A stretch of DNA of 50,372 bases from Clostridium sp. AM49-4BH (GCF_003478335.1 NZ_QUFB01000019.1:1-50372); one strand, 5' to 3'; shown: positions 8,876 to 17,930, numbered from the stretch's first letter. Program-made: numbers and translations. Notes: generated from the sequence alone by a model not told the origin.

Positions 8876-9090
8876 TGTTCCTCACGTCCTTTCTGTTGCT
8901 TCATCACATCTTTTAAGCTCTGGTACGACATACCAAACACATACTTTGAAAAATCTTCTAACTGTTTTATATCATAATTCGTAAGCGGTAATCGCTTCAT
9001 TTCATGCCACACTTTACGCTTGTAAGAGGGCAGGTTAGAAATATAATCACAGCCGACGTTTGCCTGCATATCCTTAAAAATATCGCTCAT
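8794..9090 (-). CDS. Tn916 orf19-like hypothetical protein
   Basis: 98 residues starting MSDIFKDMQANVGCDYISNL, which matches the small orf19 protein of Tn916-like elements. The first about 65 residues look conserved (PSYKRKVWHEMKRLPL, FGMSYQSLKDVM). The last 30 overlap the first ardA gene by 82 bp and are rich in Lys, Arg and Gln, so they may be a non-conserved read-through. Function unknown. It lies between MobT and ArdA in leading-region order. Confidence 0.7.
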   Translation of the reverse strand: MSDIFKDMQANVGCDYISNLPSYKRKVWHEMKRLPLTNYDIKQLEDFSKYVFGMSYQSLKDVMKQQKGREEQCRKQGCWWKREEQLAKKQYHTGSTCR

Positions 9091-9113
9091 TTCATCACTC
9101 CAATCTGATTTTA

Positions 9114-9152
9114 GGTAAGAAAAAAGCAGTCAATCCTAAGACTAACTGCTTT
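9114..9152 (-). terminator. Terminator, copy 1 of a 38-bp repeat
   Basis: On the minus strand AAGCAGT pairs with ACTGCTT around a 14-nt loop, followed by six T. It lies just downstream of the NTF2-like cargo gene. The same 38 bp is found unchanged at 12834-12871 behind the XRE membrane regulator. Confidence 0.75.
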
Positions 9153-9180
9153 ATGTATATGGATATAATTTGATTAAGTT

Positions 9181-9600
9181 TTAAAACCAGTTTGTTTTTT
9201 CATCTCTAAATTGAGGGTTATCGCTGTGTTGATATGGATTATAGTTATTCAGATTGCAACCATATTCTTTTAATGATTTGATTTTGTTATCTTCTGTCCA
9301 TTCAATTAAGGAAATACCGTCAAATTCTTCAACGCTTCCCGTATTCATTTCATTTTTAAAATACCATTCTACGACAGTTTGATTTTCTTTATGAAAGAAC
9401 TGTTTAATATCCCAAATAATGACTTTACCACGAGTATTCCATTCATTAAACCAATGTTTTACTGTTTTAAGATTTTCATATTTAGGACACCAGCTTTCCG
9501 TATAAACAACATCTTCTGTAAAAATTTTATCTATTCCTAAGTCTTGCTGTTTCAACCACATATCAAACCATAAACGAATAATTTTTTCTCTCTCATTCAA
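9181..9600 (-). CDS. NTF2/SnoaL-like protein (ICE cargo)
   Basis: 139 residues with the cone-fold NTF2-like pattern: helical N-terminus (EKIIRLWFDMWLKQQD), then strands ending in GISLIEWTEDNKIKSLKEYG. Such proteins are small ligand-binding or isomerase-type folds; the substrate cannot be read from sequence. The start is TTG at 9600, seven bases behind GAGGTG. It has its own promoter (9632-9660) and terminator (9114-9152) and appears more AT-rich than the transfer genes around it, so it is an independent cargo cassette inserted between orf19 and tcpD. Confidence 0.8.
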   Translation of the reverse strand: MNEREKIIRLWFDMWLKQQDLGIDKIFTEDVVYTESWCPKYENLKTVKHWFNEWNTRGKVIIWDIKQFFHKENQTVVEWYFKNEMNTGSVEEFDGISLIEWTEDNKIKSLKEYGCNLNNYNPYQHSDNPQFRDEKTNWF

Positions 9601-9631
9601 AATAGAACACCTCGATTACTTCTTTTTTCAC

Positions 9632-9660
9632 ATTATAGCACCCATACATCAGCCCCACAA
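9632..9660 (-). promoter_or_regulatory. Promoter of the NTF2-like cargo gene
   Basis: On the minus strand, TTGTGG (9655-9660) and a perfect TATAAT (9632-9637) are 17 bp apart, about 32 bp upstream of the TTG start at 9600. The cassette is therefore transcribed independently. Confidence 0.65.
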
Positions 9661-9667
9661 TAAAATT

Positions 9668-9889
9668 TTATGCACCGATAATCTTATTGAACAGCTCTAA
9701 CAGTACATCTTTCACACCGCCAGCATTGAATACCAAGCCGACAGCAATCAAGGCAACTACCAAGAAACCGATAAGTTTTGAAAACTCACGCTTGAACCCT
9801 AAGTAGATACCGATAACCACAATCGACATAAGCACTAAGCTCTGTGCGTTGCTTAAAAACCATTGATACAAATTTTGCCCGAAATTCAT
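9668..9889 (-). CDS. tcpD: TcpD-family membrane protein
   Basis: 73 residues with two transmembrane helices (about 16-31 and 38-56), starting MNFGQNLYQWFLSNAQS. Small TcpD-type proteins occur at this point of Tn916-like clusters and are thought to be inner-membrane parts of the transfer complex. The ATG lies within 2 bp of the stop of the preceding DUF3789 gene, so the two are co-translated. The NTF2-like cargo gene interrupts the operon directly afterwards. Confidence 0.85.
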   Translation of the reverse strand: MNFGQNLYQWFLSNAQSLVLMSIVVIGIYLGFKREFSKLIGFLVVALIAVGLVFNAGGVKDVLLELFNKIIGA

Positions 9890-9890
9890 G

Positions 9891-10025
9891 TTATTTGTCC
9901 TCGCTTTCTTTTAATTTCTTCATTTCATAGTCAGCTCCTTTGCCAACACTTAAAATACACATCAAGGCTACGCCGATACCCGTTCCAACAGATACCAGCA
10001 GGAAGTCTTTCAATAATTCCCACAT
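9891..10025 (-). CDS. DUF3789-type small membrane protein
   Basis: 44 residues starting MWELLKDFLLVSVGTGIG, one transmembrane helix (about 8-27) and a charged tail (KKLKESEDK). This matches the short DUF3789 proteins between the relaxase and tcpD in Tn916-like elements. The ATG at 10025 follows AGGAGTGATGAAAA. The stop abuts the tcpD start. Function unknown. Confidence 0.75.
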   Translation of the reverse strand: MWELLKDFLLVSVGTGIGVALMCILSVGKGADYEMKKLKESEDK

Positions 10026-10038
10026 TTTTTCATCACTC

Positions 10039-11235
10039 CTAACTTTCTACTAAATCTTTTGCAGGGGTCGTCTGCTGTTTGATTATCATTTCATGCTTTT
10101 CTGTGAGCTTTGCCTGCTGTTCGATAGTTTTCATGTAGTCTGTTCCGTTTCCCTTATCAATCCTTTTCAGCATTTTCAAGGTCGGTGCTACCTGCCGTTG
10201 TACCCACCGCAATGTACGGTCTAAGGTGTAAGGCTCTGGCTTTGTCGTCAGCTTCAAGCTCTGTCTGTTATCGCCGATAAACCACGCCCAGCGGTCATTG
10301 AGTTTCCAGTCATTTTTTCGCTTGTCTGCTTCTTCATCAACAAACCGCACATACTGGTTGATGATAGAAAAGGCAGTCTGCTCTGCGTCATAATAGGTCA
10401 GCAAATCTCGTACTGCATAATAGGCACGTTCATTTCTAAGCCGTATCTCAAAACGGTTGATAATGTCGGCTTCTTCCAGCGGTGTCCCTAACTTGACGTA
10501 CTGCTCATAGTCCTTTTCATAGATACAGAAATACACATCTGATTTTAGCGAACCAAGATAAAGGGTGCGTCCCATATATTCTCTGTCGTCCTCTCTATGC
10601 TTGATAAGCTCGCCCGACTGATAAAACTTATAACTTCTGGACTTTCCGATATATTCCCGTTTCCTGCATTTTTCCGCAAGCTCTGGAATATCCAAAATAC
10701 CCGTATGGTCGTTGATAGCAAGGTCGATACGCTTCATCACGCCACCGTCTATGAGTGCGTCCATGAGAAAGTCATACCAACTTCTTTGTTGTGCCAGCAG
10801 GTAACTTTCAAACTGTCGGCAACCACGCCCCTTTAACTCTAAAAGGACACCTTTTTCTTCGTCAGCCGACGTATAGATAAAGATGTCCCCTAAAGAATAA
10901 TGCTCCGTATAACTGTAATGTCCGTAATCTTCATGGAGCATATAATTGATATTCAGTTTTAATATATCTTTGATGATGTGCTGTATATCCAGCGTGGGAA
11001 AACGAATTTTCACATAATCAAACAGCATGGTAAGCGGTACTTCTGGATTGAACCTTGCCAGTTCCTTATGCAGAGTTTCCAGAAGTTCCTTTGACGGCTT
11101 CATTTTTCCACTTTCTATCTTGTTGAAATATTCCCTTGTGATACCAGAAGCCACCGCCAGCCTGCCTTGTGAGATACCGTAAGCAATCCGTTTCTCCCGT
11201 AATTCTTTTATCCGTTGTTCTTCATTCAGAACCAT
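10039..11235 (-). CDS. mobT: MobT relaxase / replication initiation factor (Tn916 orf20)
   Basis: 398 residues. An N-terminal XRE helix-turn-helix (about residues 8-50; SQGRLAVASGITREYFNKIE) is followed by a Rep_trans-type replication initiation domain (about 80-330). This is the MobT family: it nicks oriT and starts rolling-circle transfer and replication of the excised element, forming the 5' phosphotyrosine intermediate. The oriT lies directly upstream (11351-11414), as in Tn916. The C-terminal 60 residues are polar and probably bind partners. I did not pinpoint the catalytic Tyr. Confidence 0.94.
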   Translation of the reverse strand: MVLNEEQRIKELREKRIAYGISQGRLAVASGITREYFNKIESGKMKPSKELLETLHKELARFNPEVPLTMLFDYVKIRFPTLDIQHIIKDILKLNINYMLHEDYGHYSYTEHYSLGDIFIYTSADEEKGVLLELKGRGCRQFESYLLAQQRSWYDFLMDALIDGGVMKRIDLAINDHTGILDIPELAEKCRKREYIGKSRSYKFYQSGELIKHREDDREYMGRTLYLGSLKSDVYFCIYEKDYEQYVKLGTPLEEADIINRFEIRLRNERAYYAVRDLLTYYDAEQTAFSIINQYVRFVDEEADKRKNDWKLNDRWAWFIGDNRQSLKLTTKPEPYTLDRTLRWVQRQVAPTLKMLKRIDKGNGTDYMKTIEQQAKLTEKHEMIIKQQTTPAKDLVES

Positions 11236-11350
11236 ACCCCCAATCTGTAAAGTGTGAAGTTTTTTAAGGCGACTTCACAGCCGATTTTTGCTAGAAAACC
11301 ATGCCAGAAGCCTTATGTTTCCTATGTTTTTTGTCTATTGTCTATTTGCA

Positions 11351-11414
11351 AACGTACCCCTCTGTTAGATACCGAGGGGTTTTACCTGCTGGCGTGGCTG
11401 ACGCCACACCAGCA
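11351..11414 (-). other. oriT: Origin of transfer (oriT) of the ICE
   Basis: Between mobT and the coupling ATPase gene, ACCCCTC (11356-11362) pairs with GAGGGGT (11374-11380). On the minus strand this gives ACCCCTC, then GGTATCTAACAG, then AGGGGTAC, the arrangement of the Tn916/ICEBs1 nic region. A second inverted repeat follows (11387-11398 with 11403-11414; 11 of 12 positions pair). Position and motif both match the Tn916 oriT between orf20 and orf21. The exact nic site is not determined here. Confidence 0.8.
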
Positions 11415-11418
11415 ACGG

Positions 11419-12813
11419 CTAGTCCGTGCCGTCGCCTTTCGCTTCGCACGTCGCCGTCCCGTCCTGCCTTGCTTGTGCAAGAGAGCCGATAGTCTGCAAA
11501 AAATCATGTCCTTTCGGGACTAAAGGCGTGTAAAACTCACTGATAACACTTGTTCCCACATCACAATAGCCACGCCCCTTGATACGCTTCTGGAAAAACT
11601 GCTTTTTCACATCTGAACCAAACAGCATACCGTAACCTAATTCGCTGATACGCCCAAGTCCCACACGGAAATTGAAGTTATCTCTGATACCGTCCGAGAA
11701 ATACTTTGCGTCTGGACGCTGGCAGGCAACGATAAGGAAATAACCTGCTTGTCGCCCTAACATAACGATTTTCTTTAACTGGCTAAGTAGGCTCACGCTT
11801 TCTTTTGTCCCCAGCATTTCAAAAAACGCCACATATTCATCAAAGATAAGAAAGCAGGGTGGCAGTCCCAGATAGGCGTAGTTTTCGCCCGTCTTATAGT
11901 TCGGGTGTCGCTTCATTTCCTCACTTCGCTGTACCATGCCCTCATAAAAGGCATTGACGCAATCTATCATTTCTTCTTTGGTGTGATACACATTTCCCAT
12001 AACTGTCCCTAAGTCTGCAAGGTCAGCGTTCTTCGGGTCTAAGATATAAAGGACAGCGTTGGTATGCAGTAAGGCTTCAATGAGCGTCAGCAGAAAATAG
12101 GTTTTACCGCCACCAGTCCCACCAGCAATCAGAGCATGAGGGAGTGCGTCATATTCCCAGACAAGATTTTTCATCAGTCTAAGACAGCCGTTTTCTGCCC
12201 GTACTTCATCAATGGTAATGCGGTTCGCTATCATATCATAAAGCAGGGTATATTCGATATAGCCGTCATGCAGGGTCTTGTCGGTCAGCTCACAATACAA
12301 GCCACTTTCCAATTTATCCTCTAACCGTAAAAGCTGGTCTTGATATTTTCCTAATGTGATTTCACATCGGATATGAAGCAGTCCCTTTTCCATTTGATAA
12401 TAAATCTTTGGAAACCAGACGATTTTTTCCCTTGATCTGCTTTGCAGGTCAGTAAAAAAAACGCTGTCTTGTATGGTATCGGCTTCATACCACTTATTTT
12501 CCAGTATCATTCTTGCCAGCTTTTGACGGTGCAGGAGCTTCTTGAAACTGTCGTAACAGAATCGGTAATACAGAAAAACGACCAATGCACAAACACCAGT
12601 CGCTATCAGTATGGTTATGAAGTTGTAAGGGGAGAGCGTCAAGCCGTTTTCTAACAAGCTGAAATGCTCCCAATCGGTACGCATGAGCTGTTTTATATTC
12701 AGTAGCAGAAGAACCGCCACGAATATAAACAGAAGCGTTCCTATGGAAAAATGGTAGACAAGGTGCTTGTCGCTGGCTCTGATACGGTGTCCTTTGTTCC
12801 AAATCTTACGCAT
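11419..12813 (-). CDS. tcpA: FtsK/SpoIIIE-type coupling ATPase TcpA (Tn916 orf21)
   Basis: 464 residues. Two N-terminal transmembrane helices (about 22-42 and 63-83) precede a FtsK/HerA ATPase domain with Walker A GGTGGGKTYF (about 231-240) and Walker B region CFLIFDEYVAFF. This coupling protein brings the MobT-DNA complex to the channel and pumps DNA. It lies immediately beside oriT. Upstream, the XRE cargo gene and a terminator separate it from orf22, so it probably has its own promoter or depends on read-through. Confidence 0.94.
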   Translation of the reverse strand: MRKIWNKGHRIRASDKHLVYHFSIGTLLFIFVAVLLLLNIKQLMRTDWEHFSLLENGLTLSPYNFITILIATGVCALVVFLYYRFCYDSFKKLLHRQKLARMILENKWYEADTIQDSVFFTDLQSRSREKIVWFPKIYYQMEKGLLHIRCEITLGKYQDQLLRLEDKLESGLYCELTDKTLHDGYIEYTLLYDMIANRITIDEVRAENGCLRLMKNLVWEYDALPHALIAGGTGGGKTYFLLTLIEALLHTNAVLYILDPKNADLADLGTVMGNVYHTKEEMIDCVNAFYEGMVQRSEEMKRHPNYKTGENYAYLGLPPCFLIFDEYVAFFEMLGTKESVSLLSQLKKIVMLGRQAGYFLIVACQRPDAKYFSDGIRDNFNFRVGLGRISELGYGMLFGSDVKKQFFQKRIKGRGYCDVGTSVISEFYTPLVPKGHDFLQTIGSLAQARQDGTATCEAKGDGTD

Positions 12814-12833
12814 AAATCAATCACTCCTTTCTG

Positions 12834-12871
12834 GGTAAGAAAAAAGCAGTCAATCCTAAGACTAACTGCTT
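12834..12871 (-). terminator. Terminator, copy 2 of the 38-bp repeat
   Basis: Identical to 9114-9152 over 38 bp; stem AAGCAGT/ACTGCTT followed by T6 on the minus strand. It closes the XRE membrane regulator gene. Confidence 0.75.
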
Positions 12872-12877
12872 ATATCA

Positions 12878-13645
12878 TTATTCGTGTTTTTTCCCAACAA
12901 TATAGGTTGTTACTAACATTCCTATCAGCAAAATAATTATAGCTGGATGTTTTACAGTATTCCATAATGAAATGCCACCAACTAAAAAACTGATATAGCA
13001 AATAATAGGATATAGAATAGCAGTTCCTAATGTAAATACTCTAAATACTGTTAATACATATCCCCAGTTTGCATTATTAAAAGATAGCCCTGCCATGTGT
13101 ATTCTGAAAATTCCTTGTGATACAAAATTAACTTTATTTGTATCATAATATGTCGGTAATAATTCTTTCGCAAAAATGCAAAGCCAACTTGCAAACAAAA
13201 GCATTAACAAAGATATATACAAACTATCTCCCATTTGTTCTATGGAAATTCCAGAAACAGTTAATAATATTGCCTCTATAACTACCACACCGATTGAGAT
13301 AAGAAATGCAAATATCCAGTTCTTTTTTCGTTGATGAATTGTATCACGCAACGACAAGTCTAACGAGTTTACAACAAGAGTTTCTACCACATCACTATTT
13401 AATGTCTTGTTCTCTTTTAATTTTTCTCCTTGTAAAAGTTCTGTTACTGTAATACCAAGTATATCAGCAATAGGGATAAGTAATGTAACATTTGGCATAC
13501 TGTTTCCACGTTCCCATTTACTAACTGTTTTATCCGACACAAACAACTTATCTGCTAAGTCCTTTTGTGTCATTTGTTTTTCTTTTCGCACTTCGGCTAA
13601 AAATTGTCCAAATTTTTCATTGTTGATTTGATACATTTGTGCCAC
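12878..13645 (-). CDS. Membrane-anchored XRE-family regulator (ICE cargo)
   Basis: 255 residues. An N-terminal XRE domain (about 8-62; SDKTVSKWERGNSMPNVT) is followed by a linker and four or five hydrophobic helices (about 105-250). Membrane-bound XRE regulators of this layout are common in Firmicutes and probably sense envelope or host signals. The ATG follows AGGAGGTGGC. The gene is AT-rich and sits as a cassette between orf22 and orf21, with its own terminator identical to that of the NTF2-like cargo gene. What it regulates is unknown; the neighbouring transfer genes are an obvious possibility. Confidence 0.85.
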   Translation of the reverse strand: MAQMYQINNEKFGQFLAEVRKEKQMTQKDLADKLFVSDKTVSKWERGNSMPNVTLLIPIADILGITVTELLQGEKLKENKTLNSDVVETLVVNSLDLSLRDTIHQRKKNWIFAFLISIGVVVIEAILLTVSGISIEQMGDSLYISLLMLLFASWLCIFAKELLPTYYDTNKVNFVSQGIFRIHMAGLSFNNANWGYVLTVFRVFTLGTAILYPIICYISFLVGGISLWNTVKHPAIIILLIGMLVTTYIVGKKHE

Positions 13646-13734
13646 CTCCTATCGTTATTTTAACCATTTACGATAAGGTAGGCAATCTACTAACGGGAGA
13701 GTACCTCTATTTTTCTAACTTATGAGGAGAATTT

Positions 13735-14118
13735 TTATTTTTTCGGCTGTCCCTGCGGTGTATGGTTCTGTGGACTTCCTGCGTTCTGGTTTCCTTTATT
13801 CTTCAATACAATATCCTCTGCCTTTACATACCAGTCCACATCTGCACCCGTATAGGTCTTTCGTGATACCGTATCGGCTACGGGATTGACAAGTTCCACA
13901 ACTGCATTGTACGGAAATTCTCTTAACGGTACTTCTGGCGGTACAGATACGGGGATAATTCCACCATGCAGACTGCACTTCAAATCATAGATACGCTTTT
14001 TAAGCTGGGTACTCGGTGTCCCGTCCTCATTCTGTAAGAACACATCACGCACTGCTGTAAATTTTAATTCTCCAAATGTTTTCTCTTTGTCAATAACAAA
14101 TCCGTTTGATAATCTCAT
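13735..14118 (-). CDS. YdcP-family (DUF961) protein, Tn916 orf22
   Basis: 127 residues beginning MRLSNGFVIDKEKTFGELKF, the typical opening of DUF961/YdcP proteins at the start of Tn916 transfer operons. Predominantly beta-rich with a Gln/Asn/Pro-rich end. In related elements orf22/orf23 are early genes of the conjugation operon; their exact role is unclear, though replication or processing functions have been proposed for YdcP homologues. RBS AAAGGAGTG. It lies 15 bp behind its paralogue orf23. Confidence 0.88.
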   Translation of the reverse strand: MRLSNGFVIDKEKTFGELKFTAVRDVFLQNEDGTPSTQLKKRIYDLKCSLHGGIIPVSVPPEVPLREFPYNAVVELVNPVADTVSRKTYTGADVDWYVKAEDIVLKNKGNQNAGSPQNHTPQGQPKK

Positions 14119-14133
14119 AACTTCTTCACTCCT

Positions 14134-14460
14134 TTACTTTTCTTCAACTGCTACAATATCATCAGCAACTAATACATAATCGGTATGTCCCATATCCCCG
14201 ATTGCGTAACCTCTGCCGTATAACTTCGGATTGACAAGTTTTACTTTCTGCTCATACTTGAACTTCTTTTCGCCAGCCTGCACGGGAATTTCTACCACAA
14301 CATTTTCGCCTTTCTGTACGTCGGAATAAAGGTTATAGCTTCGTCTGGCTAAGACCCTGCGATTATTTTTATCTCTTTCAAAGACTGGCTCGCTTTCGCC
14401 TGCAAATTCAAGAGTTCCAAAAGACTGTGCCATATCTGGCACGACATATTTCATTTCCAT
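14134..14460 (-). CDS. YdcP-family (DUF961) protein, Tn916 orf23
   Basis: 108 residues (MEMKYVVPDMAQSFGTLEF...), a second DUF961/YdcP protein and paralogue of orf22. It is the first gene of the conserved transfer block. It is preceded by a 238-bp leader with an 11-bp inverted repeat (14513-14523 with 14622-14632) that may control entry into the operon. Molecular function unknown. Confidence 0.88.
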   Translation of the reverse strand: MEMKYVVPDMAQSFGTLEFAGESEPVFERDKNNRRVLARRSYNLYSDVQKGENVVVEIPVQAGEKKFKYEQKVKLVNPKLYGRGYAIGDMGHTDYVLVADDIVAVEEK

Positions 14461-14512
14461 ATTGTTTTACCTCGTTTCTTTCTATATTTGATAAGTTTTT
14501 TAATTGTGATTT

Positions 14513-14632
14513 CTTATTCTGGCGGTTTGGGAAGTACCAGCAATCCCCCAGATAGTAAAGGGTAAAATCAATGCTTACGCACCCTTGACTATCCGTGTTC
14601 TTGCAGGTTGTTGGCAGACAAGCCAGAATAAG
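14513..14632 (-). promoter_or_regulatory. Structured leader upstream of orf23
   Basis: CTTATTCTGGC (14513-14523) pairs perfectly with GCCAGAATAAG (14622-14632), enclosing 98 nt that contain a second hairpin (AAGGGT 14558-14563 with ACCCTT 14581-14586). It fills the gap between the adhesin stop and orf23. A 92-codon minus-strand frame (14408-14686) also covers it but has a poor ribosome binding site and overlaps orf23, so I read the region mainly as a structured leader or RNA. Confidence 0.4.
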
Positions 14633-14698
14633 CAAAAATCTGCCGTTTGACAGCTTCGGCGGAGAGCGTGATTTTTCTTTCCTCATACCGTTACCGCC

Positions 14699-17600
14699 TT
14701 ATGATTTCTTCATTTTACGGCGTTTGTAAAGATATGTTCCAGCCAGTCCACCAGCAGACGCAAGCAACATCACGATAAATGCCATTACATTTGTACTGTC
14801 GCCCGTTTTGGGACTGTCGCTAGGTCTGTTAGGCTTTTCCGGTGTCGGTGGTGTTTCGGGTTTCTCTGGTTCTTCTGGCTTTTCCTTAAAGGTAATCGTC
14901 TGTCCCTTATCCTCAATATCCTTATGCTCGGTAACTTTCTTCGGCTCGTCTGGATTGCTTAAATCGTATAATTCCTCAAAAGTTACAAGCTGTTTGCCGT
15001 CAAGAGAAGTAGCGTCAAACGTAAAAGCAACTTCCACTTTCATAGCTTCGCTGTCAGCAATAAAAGTGTAATCACTTTCCACACGTTTTCCATTGATAAG
15101 AAGTTCTGCATTTTCTTCTTTCAACATCTGCCAGCCCACAAGTTTGTACTGTGTACCGACTTCTAAGCCCTCTAAGGTTACGGTATCAATGATTGTAACG
15201 TCTTTTCCTGCTTTAAGCTCTTTATTGCCGTCCTTATCGGTAACGGTAGTATGTATCTTGATGATACGCTCTGTGATAAGTACCGTTTGCCCGTCGTCCT
15301 CAATGTCTTTGTGTTCTGCAACTTTTACGGGTTCGTCTGAATTGCTGAAATCATATAATTCTTCAAAGGTAACAAGGTTTTTGCCACCTAAAGCAGACGC
15401 ATTGAATGTATAGGAAATTTCCACTTTCATTTCTTCATCATCAGCGACAAAGGTATAATCGTTTTCTACACGTTTCCCGTCAATGATAAGCTCGGCGTTT
15501 TCTTCCTTTAACATCTGCCAGCCTTTGAGCTGATACTTTGTGCCTTTTGTAAGTCCGTCTAATTTGACAGTATCAACGATTGTAACCTCTTTTCCTGCAA
15601 GGATAGTCTTTTCGCCGTCTTTGCTGGTCGCTGTGGTATGAATAGAGATTTCTTTTTCGTATTCATCAGTCAGCGTTCCTAAATCAATCACAAGGTTATT
15701 TCTTGATACCACGATTTCAAAAGGTGGGATAAGTTCAAAGCCTTTGTTACTATCGCAACGCATTTCTTCAATGATATAGGTATCATAAGGTAATGCCCCC
15801 TTGCTGTCGTCTGGTTCAGAAGTCCCAAACCACACACCGTCCTCACTGGTCTTGCCTGCGTTTGTATTGTGCTTATGAGAAGCCCAGTCAGCAGAAGTGG
15901 AAAACTGCCCGTTATCATCAGTTACCACAACATGATTTTCGCCCGTTGTCTTGCTTGTGATCCTAAAAGGAACATCAGCAAGACGCTTATGTGTGCCTGC
16001 ACCGATTTTTACACCCTCAATATCTCCACGCTTAATCTGATTGTAGATAGAATGAGCTTCGTCGGTTAAGTCCACGATTTTTCCATTTTCTGTGATTGTA
16101 AAATCAATCGGTTTTGCACCGTCAGTTAAGTAACCGTCGGGAGCTTCACTCTCAACAATACGGAATTTTCCATAAGGTAAGAGGTCAGAAGAAGTAGAAG
16201 CGATACCCTCAATATCTGTACGAATAGTTTTTACGACTTCATTTTTCTTATATAGCTTGCCCTCAACCAAAACAGAATTATCATTTAAGGAAATGATGTC
16301 AAAGACAGTATCTTTCAGAGTGGCACTTCCTTGTGGCTTTGTATCGCCCGTTTCTAAATCTCGTTTCTGAATTTTGACACCGCCACGGATAACCTTGTCT
16401 GATACGGAAAACTGGTTACTTCCAGATAATACGGCAAGGTCGCCGTCCTCGGTAATCTGTGTTACATATAAGCCCTTAATCTGTTCGGACTTATCGCCAG
16501 ACTGCATATATGCACCCTCTAACAAGTAGCCGTTTGGAGCTTTCGTTTCCTCAACGGTTAGCGTTCCAAGTGGAAGAACCGCCTTGCCGTCCTGCATATA
16601 GAAGCTATCTCCAGATACCTTGTATGCGTCCGCTAATTTTGTGATGTAGTGAGTTGTCCCGTCGCTGTCTGTTTCAGCGATTGTCTTTGTAACCCATGTA
16701 CGAGTAGCTTCGGCAGGGAGATTGTCTTTATTATAGAAGCCAGCATAATACTTCCATGTAAATTCCGCGCCTGCTAGAGAAGCGCTCCCTTGCGGATTGT
16801 CTTTCTGTGTTTCCATATCAATCTTGAAAAGCTCAATCAAAGTGTCCGTTACTTTTGGCGTATCAGATACTTTCAATGTTGCTGTCTTTCCAGCTTCAAC
16901 CTTTAAGGAATATACAGTTTTATCCACTTTATATCCTGCTGGTGCGGATAATTCCTTGATATAGACTGTGCCTGCTTTTACCTCTACAATATCTGTATTT
17001 CCGTTTTCATCAGTCGTAAGGGGAGCAAGCTGTTTCGTGCAGTCCTTATCAGAAAAGACACCATAGGTTGCACCTGCAATAGAGTAATTCCCGTTACCGT
17101 CTGTAATGCTAGTATTACTGGAAGTCTTTTGTAATTTCGCATTTCCGACATTCAGCTTCGCCCAGAATTGTCCCAATTCCTGCCCCTCGCCAGATAGATA
17201 TAACCGCCACATTCATAGCGTCCTTTATTTTCTTTGACAAAGGCTCTTGCACCAGAGAAAACTTCGTCCTGCGTTGCCTTTGGAATTTCATCATAAGAAG
17301 CTCGCACGTTATCACATTGCCAGCCGAGATGTACGCTCAATCTCTGCCAGACTACACATTGTTCCAATAGATAAACTTGTTTGTAGTTCAGTTCCTTGTG
17401 CTTCGCCATACTGTTTGACATATTCTAAGGATAACGCCACATCTGAAATCTGGTCGGCACTCATGCGTGAGCTTGCGTCAGCTCTGGTCTTGTAGCCATT
17501 CTTAAAATCTGTATTGATGTCGATACAATAGGCAGTTTCGCCTCAACTTTCATCATGCCCTCATTGAATGTAGAACCAATAGAACCGTCATTCATTACTT

Positions 17601-17739
17601 TTTCAATGATACCGACACGCTCTGCACTTTCCGTCCAGTATTGCTTACTTTCTGCATGAACGGGTGTAGTCGGTAAAGCAGTAACGACAGTTGCAAGAGC
17701 TAAGAAGCCCGTACACAATCGTTTTAATATCTTTTTCAT
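14699..17739 (-). pseudogene. VaFE-repeat SpaA-type cell-wall adhesin, split by three frameshifts
   Basis: The intact protein would have about 1013 residues. The signal peptide starts at ATG 17739 (MKKILKRLCTGFLALATVV), behind AAAGGAGC. Then come a thioester domain (YCID Cys, QCVVW Gln motif), several SpaA/CnaB-type domains, two VaFE (T-Q ester) repeats with FEELYD and GQT motifs, a Pro-rich spacer, the sorting signal SPKTG (14801-14815), a membrane helix and a basic tail. SPKTG is used by sortase B of Clostridioides difficile, and similar adhesins sit in its Tn916-like elements. Three single-base changes break the thioester region (about 17541, 17396-17404 and 17190). The remaining 837-residue frame (14699-17212) keeps everything after it but has no signal peptide. 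Each break is repaired by one base, so sequencing error is possible. Confidence 0.87.
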
Positions 17740-17768
17740 AAATCTAATGCTCCTTTCATTTTGGGTAA

Positions 17769-17795
17769 TAAAATAGCCGTCCAATAAGAACGGCT
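17769..17795 (-). terminator. Hairpin upstream of the adhesin gene (proximal)
   Basis: AGCCGT (17775-17780) pairs with ACGGCT (17790-17795), followed on the minus strand by ATTTTATT and then the adhesin ribosome binding site. Probably a terminator or attenuator controlling the adhesin. Confidence 0.5.
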
Positions 17796-17796
17796 G

Positions 17797-17829
17797 AAAA
17801 TAGAAAAGGAACGTCATTTTAGGCGTTCC
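17797..17829 (-). terminator. Hairpin upstream of the adhesin gene (distal)
   Basis: GGAACG (17808-17813) pairs with CGTTCC (17824-17829), followed by TTTTCTATTTT. Tandem with the proximal hairpin. It may shield the element from chromosomal transcription entering at its end. Confidence 0.55.
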
Positions 17830-17930
17830 ATAGTCTATGAAATATTCAATTTTTTCTTGTTTCAATACTGATGTGCTGTACCATATCTTTGCATATCTAG
17901 GAAAACTTGCGTATCAAGGCTCATTCGTTG

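Noticed and set aside
14408..14686. 92-codon frame before orf23
   Set aside because: Poor start site, overlaps orf23 by 53 bp and covers a strong inverted repeat; kept only as a possible leader peptide.
17740..17865. N-terminal extension of the adhesin frame up to a TTG at 17865
   Set aside because: No ribosome binding site there, and it would translate two terminator hairpins; ATG 17739 has AAAGGAGC and begins a proper signal peptide.
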